A stretch of 35,211 bases of DNA. It comes from Bacillota bacterium (GTDB taxonomy: Bacteria; Bacillota_A; Clostridia; Lachnospirales; WQUN01). Below the pieces are notes generated by a model. That model saw nothing but the letters and a program-made list of their open reading frames with translations. It was not told the DNA's origin and ran no database searches. The position numbers were made by a program, and so were the translations under genes. The first letter of the stretch is position 1, and every line of letters starts with the position of its first letter. Location: assembly GCA_009786175.1 (NCBI GenBank), contig WQTQ01000223.1, positions 1 to 35,211 of the forward strand. Reading direction: 5' to 3'. This document shows positions 30,170-35,211 of the stretch, one piece after another.

Positions 30170-31237
30170 ATGACGCGTCACATGTTTGCCGGGGGAATGA
30201 CCCCCATTGGTTTTGTTGACTTTTTCGACCAAGTAATGCCGCTTAAAACCGCGCAAAAACGATACTTCCTAAAAGGCGCGTCCGGAACCGGTAAAAGTAC
30301 TTTCATAAAAAAAATTGCAGCCCAATTCGAAGCTGCAAAAATAAATATTGATTTTTATCACTGCGCCAACGACGTAACCGGCATAGACGGCATGGCCGTA
30401 AAAGAACACGGTTTTTGCATAATTGACGCAACCCGGCCCCACTCCCATGACCCGGAAATACCTGCCGCCATTGACGAAATTATCGACTTTGCACAGTTCC
30501 TTGACAGGGAAAAAGTTACAAAACATCTGGATGAAATAAGGCAGCTGCTGTACTCAAAAGAAGAATCTTATGCCATGGCACAAAAATTGCTGGCATCGGC
30601 AAAAAATGTTTCATCTTCCACAATACCGACCAATGAGAAATTACGCATTAAAAAAATAGCAAGAGAGTATGTAAGTATTTTTAGAAAAAAGCACCGTGCC
30701 GGTACAAACAGGAATATGTTTCTGGCCGCAATAACACCGGACGGCATAAAAAATTTTGCAGACACAACTTTAGGCATGTATAAAGTCTACGGAGTATTTC
30801 CGCAAGCGGAAGCGGGCGTATTTTTAGCAGAAGTAAAGGAATGTGCAGTCGCAATTGGTATAAACACGGAAAGTTTTTACTGCCCACTAGAACCGGAAAA
30901 AATCATACATCTTATACTGCCGGACGAAGGCGCAGCAATGGCAACACTCGGCGGGCACTTTGGATACACCGGTAATGTTTATACGAAAGTTGACTTAATG
31001 CATATTGCCCCGCTGCAAAGCGATAAAGCCTCAGACAAAATACTGGGTGCCGTTATTGACGCAATGAAATTGGCACGTATATCACACGAAAAATTAGAGG
31101 AGATATACGTAAGCGCAATGGATTTTACTAAAGTGGATGAATTGCTTCTTTATAGGCCTACGCGAAATGTCTCAATCTCACCTAACAACCACAAAATATC
31201 AACGTTCATTGCCTTAGAAATTGCAAGAAGCTCATAA
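30170..31237 (+). CDS. P-loop ATP-binding protein, PRK06851-like
   Basis: About 355 residues. A clear Walker A, KGASGTGKSTFIKKI, is followed by DFYHCANDVTGIDGMAVKEHGFCIIDATRPHSHDPEIPAAIDEIIDF, which closely follows the pattern of the uncharacterised Firmicute PRK06851 family. In that family the second half repeats the P-loop; here the repeat region (AAITPDGIKNFADTTLGMYKVYGVFPQAE) has lost the GTGKST. The start at ATG 30170 is favoured by AAGGCAGG upstream and leaves 112 bp for promoters shared with dpaA; an ATG at 30125 is possible. Its function is not known. Neighbourhood with dpaAB could hint at sporulation, but that is weak. Its end overlaps the XRE gene on the other strand. Confidence 0.75.
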   Translation: MTRHMFAGGMTPIGFVDFFDQVMPLKTAQKRYFLKGASGTGKSTFIKKIAAQFEAAKINIDFYHCANDVTGIDGMAVKEHGFCIIDATRPHSHDPEIPAAIDEIIDFAQFLDREKVTKHLDEIRQLLYSKEESYAMAQKLLASAKNVSSSTIPTNEKLRIKKIAREYVSIFRKKHRAGTNRNMFLAAITPDGIKNFADTTLGMYKVYGVFPQAEAGVFLAEVKECAVAIGINTESFYCPLEPEKIIHLILPDEGAAMATLGGHFGYTGNVYTKVDLMHIAPLQSDKASDKILGAVIDAMKLARISHEKLEEIYVSAMDFTKVDELLLYRPTRNVSISPNNHKISTFIALEIARSS

Positions 31238-31398
31238 TCCGCGACTATACGTTCCTCCTGCTCAATTTTTGAAAGCGTTGATTGTGCAATTTCCAAACCA
31301 TTCAAGTTTATCCGTGCTAATAAGTCCATTTGTGACATCGGCGGGTTTTGCATTGCGCGATATATTCGCATTTTACGGCCTATTATGTTTTTCCCCAT
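31150..31398 (-). CDS. XRE-family HTH regulator
   Basis: An 82-residue single-domain DNA-binding protein. The Cro/CI-type helix-turn-helix is visible from MRIYRAMQNPPMSQMDLLARI through LEIAQSTLSKIEQEERIVADYELLAISKAMNVDILWLLG, with an unusual few-residue insertion (NLNGLE) before the recognition helix. The ATG at 31398 has a GGAGCG ribosome-binding site. The last 88 bp overlap the end of the P-loop protein gene on the other strand. It is divergent from the SLOG-domain gene, and a dyad in between is a likely operator. Confidence 0.85.
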   Translation of the reverse strand: MGKNIIGRKMRIYRAMQNPPMSQMDLLARINLNGLEIAQSTLSKIEQEERIVADYELLAISKAMNVDILWLLGEIETFRVGL

Positions 31399-31435
31399 GT
31401 TACACGCTCCTACAAATATTCTGTATTCCATTTTA

Positions 31436-31457
31436 TATAACAATATGTTATATTGTT
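31436..31457. promoter_or_regulatory. Operator-like dyad between XRE and SLOG genes
   Basis: Two overlapping inverted repeats: TATAAC-N5-GTTATA (31436-31452) and AACAATAT-GTT-ATATTGTT (31439-31457). They sit in the 108-bp divergent gap, where an autoregulating XRE protein would be expected to bind. Confidence 0.5.
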
Positions 31458-31506
31458 TTCTACATTAGAATATTTATTCTCATTTGAAATGAACGGAGCG
31501 AATTTA

Positions 31507-32028
31507 ATGAAAATTTCGGTTGGATCTGGCGCATTTTTACCCGAAAATGCAAATGGCATAAACCCAAATGTCTGCTGCTTTGCAGGACACCGCAATATAT
31601 CGGCGGAAAAAATACAACATATCATACAACGTTTAAACGAAGAAGTAGACAAGCTAATTAATAATGGGGTTACAGATTTTCTATCCGGCGGTGCATTAGG
31701 CTTCGACTGTATTGCCGCATCATTGATAATTGCAAAAAAGCAACAAAGCGCAAATATACGGCTTATATTTGCCCTGCCATATGACGGCTTTAATGAAAGC
31801 TGGACAAATAAGCAAAAACAATTACTCCGCTCATTGTTGAGTGAAGCAGATGAAGTCCGTTATACTTCAGAGAAGTATGCCGTTGACTGCATAACAAAGC
31901 GAAACCATTATTTAGCCGACAACTCTGCATATTGCATATGCGCATTAACAAAAAAAATAAGCGAAACCGCACAAACAGTTCGCTATGCAAAAGAGCAGGG
32001 ACTTAAAATTATAAACGTAGCTAAGTAG
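31507..32028 (+). CDS. SLOG-domain protein (DUF1273/YpsA-like)
   Basis: About 173 residues. The N-terminal core CCFAGHRNISAEKIQHIIQRLNEEV followed by FLSGGALGFDCIAASLII and RLIFALPYDGF is the DUF1273 branch of the SLOG fold, a Rossmann-like domain thought to bind nucleotides or ligands derived from them. The C-terminal NHYLADNSAYCICALTKKISETAQTVRYAKEQGLKIINV is also typical. YpsA of Bacillus is the nearest named type; the role is poorly known. ATG 31507 has GGAGCG before it; a further in-frame ATG at 31453 would lie in the operator. It is divergent from a small XRE gene. Confidence 0.82.
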   Translation: MKISVGSGAFLPENANGINPNVCCFAGHRNISAEKIQHIIQRLNEEVDKLINNGVTDFLSGGALGFDCIAASLIIAKKQQSANIRLIFALPYDGFNESWTNKQKQLLRSLLSEADEVRYTSEKYAVDCITKRNHYLADNSAYCICALTKKISETAQTVRYAKEQGLKIINVAK

Positions 32029-32042
32029 CAAACCGATTTGCC

Positions 32043-32077
32043 ATACCTTGCAAATGAATAATTTTTTTGCAAGGTAT
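32043..32077 (+). terminator. Hairpin after the SLOG gene
   Basis: ATACCTTGCAAA (32043-32054) and TTTGCAAGGTAT (32066-32077) form a perfect 12-bp stem 15 bp after the SLOG gene stop. There is no good U-run after it (the T-run lies in the loop), so it may be a processing or weak termination site. Its 3' arm contains the first possible start codon of the next gene. Confidence 0.5.
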
Positions 32078-32618
32078 TAACGAACATCACAATGAACAAG
32101 TGCGCGCAGATGCGCCCAGCCCCAAGAAAGGCTTTATCACCAACCCTGCCGATGTGATAATCTTAACAAACCCCGACATTTCTGCCGACCAAATGTGGCA
32201 CTTTTTTATCCGTAATAACACCTACGAAGTAGCTTACGGAAACAAAGAAGCCATCATTCGCCCGCTAAAAAATACGCCGCTTTACATTGGTGCATTCTAT
32301 GACCAAAAACTTGTAGGTATTTTACGCGTGCTGCATGATGGGCTGACCGCATTTATTGTGGAGTTTGGACTGGAATTAGAATTGCAAGGCGTGGACGAAA
32401 ATGAGTGCGGCTTTTTAATTAAAGGCGACCAATATGGTATTGGTAAACGCATGGATGAAATAATGCTAAAAGAATTGACTCACCTTGGCATTGATTTCAT
32501 TTCATTTAATGTGGTTGAAGGCGTTGAAGAAGATTTCTTTGGCTCGCTGGGCCTGCTTGAAAACCCAGGCCATAAGCAGTATATTTGGGACAACATGCCA
32601 CTTATAAACGATAAGTAG
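32067..32618 (+). CDS. Small GNAT acetyltransferase, 5' end uncertain
   Basis: Up to 183 residues. The body from about residue 30 looks like a small GNAT protein: PLYIGAFYDQKLVGILRVLHDG, a strand with LELQG, KGDQYGIGKRMDEIMLKELTHLGIDFISFNVVEG and a late SLGLLENPGHKQYIWDNM. The reading frame opens at a TTG inside the 3' arm of a hairpin, with no ribosome-binding site, and the first internal start (GTG 32100) also lacks one. The N-terminus may be lost or the gene inactive; the rest is intact. A palindromic repeat follows the stop by 22 bp. Substrate unknown. Confidence 0.6.
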   Translation: MQGINEHHNEQVRADAPSPKKGFITNPADVIILTNPDISADQMWHFFIRNNTYEVAYGNKEAIIRPLKNTPLYIGAFYDQKLVGILRVLHDGLTAFIVEFGLELELQGVDENECGFLIKGDQYGIGKRMDEIMLKELTHLGIDFISFNVVEGVEEDFFGSLGLLENPGHKQYIWDNMPLINDK

Positions 32619-32640
32619 GAAGTTGCTCTTTACGAAGGGC

Positions 32641-32661
32641 TACCCCCTGATATCAGGGGGT
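32641..32661. repeat. Palindromic repeat, copy 3 (loop-less)
   Basis: ACCCCCTGATATCAGGGGGT (32642-32661) is a perfect 20-bp palindrome made of the same arms as copies 1 and 2 but without the loop or the TTTTACCG tail. Flanking AAGGG/CCCTT add imperfect pairing. It lies in the gap between the small GNAT gene and mtnK. Confidence 0.8.
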
Positions 32662-32688
32662 CCCTTTATATTGTAGCAATTTTACAAC

Positions 32689-32717
32689 TTGATAATTGAC
32701 ACTAAATTACATATACT
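32689..32717 (+). promoter_or_regulatory. Sigma-A-like promoter of mtnKA
   Basis: TTGATA (32689-32694), 17-nt spacer, TATACT (32712-32717). No SAM (S-box) riboswitch is visible between it and mtnK. Confidence 0.6.
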
Positions 32718-32780
32718 GTTTTTATTCAATTCCACAATGTAACACTTTTTAGAGCAAATTACAAAAGAGGAGTGAACTAA

Positions 32781-33992
32781 GTGTCAAAATTCAACCAATA
32801 CTTCTTGATGGAAGATGAGCAAGACATTGCACAATATGTAAAAGAAAAAACCATTATCTTTGCCCCCGATGCCGTACTTACAGTAAAAGAAATTGGCGAC
32901 GGCAACTTGAACTACGTTTTCTTGGTAAAAGAAGAGGCTGCAAGTAAATCCATAATTGTAAAACAAGCCGGGGAAGAACTGCGGATTTCAAAAGAAATGC
33001 GAATCTCCACAGACAGAAACCGCATAGAAGCAGAAATATTAGAGTTACAAAACAAATTTGCCCCCGGACTTGTTCCACTAATTTATGGATACGACACTTG
33101 TATGTGCGCCATGTTAATGGAAGACTTAACTAGATTTCGGCTAATGCGTTATGCACTTATGGACTATAAAACGTTCCCTAACTTTGCCGAACATATTACA
33201 ACATATATGGTAAACACTTTGCTTGCCACAACAGATGCCATTATGGACCCGAAAGACAAAAAGGAATTGCAAAAAAAGTTTGTCAACCCGGAATTATGCG
33301 AAATTACAGAAGATTTAGTGCTGACAGAGCCATATAATAATTGTAAAAACCGCAATATTGTCGATCCGCTGATTAGCGGCTTTGTCCAGAGAGAGCTTTA
33401 TGATGATAAAGCACTACACCTAGCAGTAGCAAAACTAAAATTCGATTTTATGACAAATGCCCAGGCCCTACTGCATGGGGACTTGCACACAGGGTCAATT
33501 TTTGTAACACCTGAAGAAACAAAGATTTTTGACCCGGAATTTGCATTTTTCGGCCCTATGGGGTACGACATAGGCAACATTGTTGCAAACCTGTTTTTTG
33601 CATGGAACAGAGGGTATGCTTACGGTCAAACAGAATTTTGCAATTGGGTACTAAAAACCACAGAAGATACTGTAGATTTGTTTAACAAAAAATTCTTAGA
33701 ATATTTCAAGGAAAATGTAAACGATACAATGGCAAAAACAGAACAGTTTGCGGAATTTTATTTGGCCGATATAATGGCCGATACCGCAAGTTATGCCGGT
33801 ACAGAGCTAATCCGCAGGACTGTGGGCATGGCTCAAGTAAAAGACATCACCACCATAGAAGACGACCAAAAACGGGCAAAAGCACAAAAAATCAATATTC
33901 TTTGCGCCAAAAATATGATTATGAACAGTAAAACATTCAAAACCGGCAAAGATTTCACAAACGCTTTGCTAAAAGCAGGTGGTCAGGTATGA
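32781..33992 (+). CDS. mtnK: S-methyl-5-thioribose kinase
   Basis: A 403-residue aminoglycoside-phosphotransferase-fold kinase. The start [20 protein letters not shown] and [11 protein letters not shown], the catalytic loop [13 protein letters not shown], and the metal-binding [18 protein letters not shown] are those of MtnK. It phosphorylates methylthioribose, a by-product of SAM use, at C1. Translation begins at GTG with AGAGGAGTGA upstream. Its stop overlaps mtnA (ATGA), as expected for a two-step module. Confidence 0.95.
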   Translation: MSKFNQYFLMEDEQDIAQYVKEKTIIFAPDAVLTVKEIGDGNLNYVFLVKEEAASKSIIVKQAGEELRISKEMRISTDRNRIEAEILELQNKFAPGLVPLIYGYDTCMCAMLMEDLTRFRLMRYALMDYKTFPNFAEHITTYMVNTLLATTDAIMDPKDKKELQKKFVNPELCEITEDLVLTEPYNNCKNRNIVDPLISGFVQRELYDDKALHLAVAKLKFDFMTNAQALLHGDLHTGSIFVTPEETKIFDPEFAFFGPMGYDIGNIVANLFFAWNRGYAYGQTEFCNWVLKTTEDTVDLFNKKFLEYFKENVNDTMAKTEQFAEFYLADIMADTASYAGTELIRRTVGMAQVKDITTIEDDQKRAKAQKINILCAKNMIMNSKTFKTGKDFTNALLKAGGQV

Positions 33993-35044
33993 GCAATTTT
34001 GAAACAGTAACATTGGATGACCAAAAAAGCGCAATGATTATTATTGACCAAACAAAGCTTCCCGGCCAAATTGAAATACTTTCGCTAACAAAGCAGGAGG
34101 ACATACACAAAGCAATTTACTTGCTGCAGGTGCGGGGTGCACCGGCAATTGGCGTTGCTGCCGCTATTGGACTGTACCTTGCGGCAAAAGAAATAAACGA
34201 AACTTGCTATGACAAATTCTATGAAAAGCTGAAAACCGCAAAAGACTACCTTGCATCCTCCAGACCAACTGCCGTTAATTTATTTTGGGCACTTGACCGC
34301 ATGGAAAATATCGCAATACAAAACAAGGCAAAGCCGGTAGCAGAAATTAAAGAACTTCTGCACCAAGAAACTGTAAAAATTAAAGAAGAAGATATTTGGG
34401 TATGTAAATCTATCGGCGAATATGGCTTAACACTTATAAAAGACGGTGACGGCATCCTTACCCACTGCAACGCAGGGCAATTGGCCGCCAACAAATACGG
34501 CACAGCCTTGGCACCTATCCATGTGGGCACAGAAAAAGGGTATAATTTTAAAGTATTTACAGATGAAACCCGCCCGCTTTTGCAAGGTGCAAGGCTTTCC
34601 GCTTTTGAACTGGTAGAAAACGGCGTAGATACAACACTTATATGCGACAACATGGCATCTCAAGTAATGAAGAACGGCTGGGTTAACGCTGTATTTGTGG
34701 GCTGTGACAGGGTGGCTGCCAATGGAGATGTATGTAATAAAATAGGAACATCCGGCGTGGCTATTTTAGCCAAACATTATGGTATTCCCTTTTTTGTATG
34801 CGCACCCACTTCTACTATTGATATGCAGACAAAAACAGGAGCAGATATAGTTATTGAACAACGCCCCCCGGAAGAAGTAACAGAAATGTGGTATAAAGAA
34901 AGAATGGCCCCTAAAGGTGTAAAGGTCTATAACCCCGCTTTTGACGTAACAGATAACAGCCTTGTGACAGCACTTATTACCGAACATGGGATCTTATATC
35001 CCCCATTTGATGTGAGTTTGAAGGGTGTGTTTATTGGTAGGTGA
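33989..35044 (+). CDS. mtnA: S-methyl-5-thioribose-1-phosphate isomerase
   Basis: A 351-residue member of the eIF2B-like aldose-ketose isomerase family. Landmarks are [35 protein letters not shown], the catalytic-Cys segment [11 protein letters not shown], and [19 protein letters not shown] with the catalytic Asp. It turns methylthioribose-1-phosphate into methylthioribulose-1-phosphate. Downstream methionine-salvage or DHAP-shunt genes are not in the window. The start overlaps mtnK by 4 bp. The only sequence after it is a possible RNA gene. Confidence 0.96.
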   Translation: MSNFETVTLDDQKSAMIIIDQTKLPGQIEILSLTKQEDIHKAIYLLQVRGAPAIGVAAAIGLYLAAKEINETCYDKFYEKLKTAKDYLASSRPTAVNLFWALDRMENIAIQNKAKPVAEIKELLHQETVKIKEEDIWVCKSIGEYGLTLIKDGDGILTHCNAGQLAANKYGTALAPIHVGTEKGYNFKVFTDETRPLLQGARLSAFELVENGVDTTLICDNMASQVMKNGWVNAVFVGCDRVAANGDVCNKIGTSGVAILAKHYGIPFFVCAPTSTIDMQTKTGADIVIEQRPPEEVTEMWYKERMAPKGVKVYNPAFDVTDNSLVTALITEHGILYPPFDVSLKGVFIGR

Positions 35045-35066
35045 GTATAATCGGGTGGAAAACAAT

Positions 35067-35185
35067 AAAAAAGAGCTTGTTATGGTGTTTAAGAGAATAA
35101 GCCATAACAGCGTGAGTTCCGCAGCACGGTAGAAATGAGCACACACTGAATGCCGCAAGTAATCAAAGGTGAAGGGTTCTTTTTT
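35067..35185 (+). ncRNA. Candidate structured RNA at the right edge
   Basis: AAAAAAGAGC (35067-35076) can pair with GTTCTTTTTT (35176-35185) allowing one G-U, closing a roughly 120-nt unit that ends in a T-run like an intrinsic terminator. Inside, TGTTATGG (35078-35085) pairs with CCATAACA (35102-35109) and CGTG/CACG can form a second arm. No protein gene fits. I do not recognise the family; it could also be just a terminator with a long leader. Confidence 0.35.
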
Positions 35186-35211
35186 TTTGAAAAATAATAA
35201 ATAAATATGTA

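Noticed and set aside
32662..32780. SAM riboswitch before mtnK
   Set aside because: None of the conserved S-box blocks is present; only a promoter and an SD are seen.

Overview
The window reads as chromosomal DNA from an uncultured-type, low-to-moderate GC, endospore-forming Firmicute (Clostridia-like). Evidence: dipicolinate synthase dpaA/dpaB and the sporulation serine protease spoIVB; clostridial-style SD sequences (AGGAGG) and sigma-A-like promoters; a TPP riboswitch; an AccD-AccA single polypeptide; and MEP-pathway ispH. There are no tRNA, rRNA, phage, transposase or CRISPR features. The genes are tightly packed and no stretch over 300 bp lacks a gene.

Layout. (1) 1-4544: the end of a sugar-metabolism operon: a beta-helix protein cut by the left edge, two Gfo/Idh/MocA dehydrogenases, a TIM-barrel sugar isomerase/epimerase, and a GNAT protein whose reading frame runs through a palindromic repeat into a second domain. 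(2) 4567-8104: sigma-A promoter, TPP riboswitch, an SD-sequestering terminator-like hairpin, then a PhnD-type lipoprotein and one polypeptide carrying ATPase plus two permease domains; this is inferred to be a thiamine or thiamine-precursor importer. (3) 8182-12085: spoIVB, convergent with uppS and an IspH-polyprenyl synthase fusion (isoprenoid/undecaprenyl supply). (4) 12289-13746: an SLC13-like carboxylate/anion permease. (5) 13794-27146: a 13-kb one-direction operon preceded by a promoter and three copies of the dyad operator-like element TAAATGTTACATTTA. It encodes acetyl-CoA carboxylase (accB, accC, accDA), a CrtI-like FAD oxidoreductase, a short phosphopantetheinyl transferase, malonyl transferase, ketoreductase, ACP, dehydratase, a GNAT protein with a large unknown C-terminal half, a GcvT-fold protein with an altered active site, and a fused ketosynthase plus chain-length-factor-like protein. 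(6) 27132-28657: biotin ligase (without its DNA-binding domain) and the biotin transporter bioY, which fit the biotin need of the carboxylase next door. (7) 28699-32618: dpaBA, a PRK06851-like P-loop protein, an XRE regulator divergent from a SLOG-domain protein, and a small GNAT. (8) 32781-35044: mtnK-mtnA (methylthioribose salvage), followed by a possible structured RNA at the right edge.

The most interesting system is region 5. It has every part of a type II fatty-acid/polyketide assembly line, including its own malonyl-CoA supply and carrier-protein activation, but no recognisable enoyl reductase and a KS-CLF pair instead of an ordinary FabF. I infer an unsaturated (polyene) or modified acyl product. 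The GNAT/unknown protein, the catalytically altered GcvT-fold protein and the CrtI-like oxidoreductase are the likely tailoring or offloading enzymes. The product cannot be read from sequence alone.

A second theme is fusion. IspH-prenyl synthase, AccD-AccA, KS-CLF, ATPase-permease-permease and GNAT-unknown are all single polypeptides here, and two of the junctions (3987-4020 and 6506-6528) coincide with perfect DNA inverted repeats.
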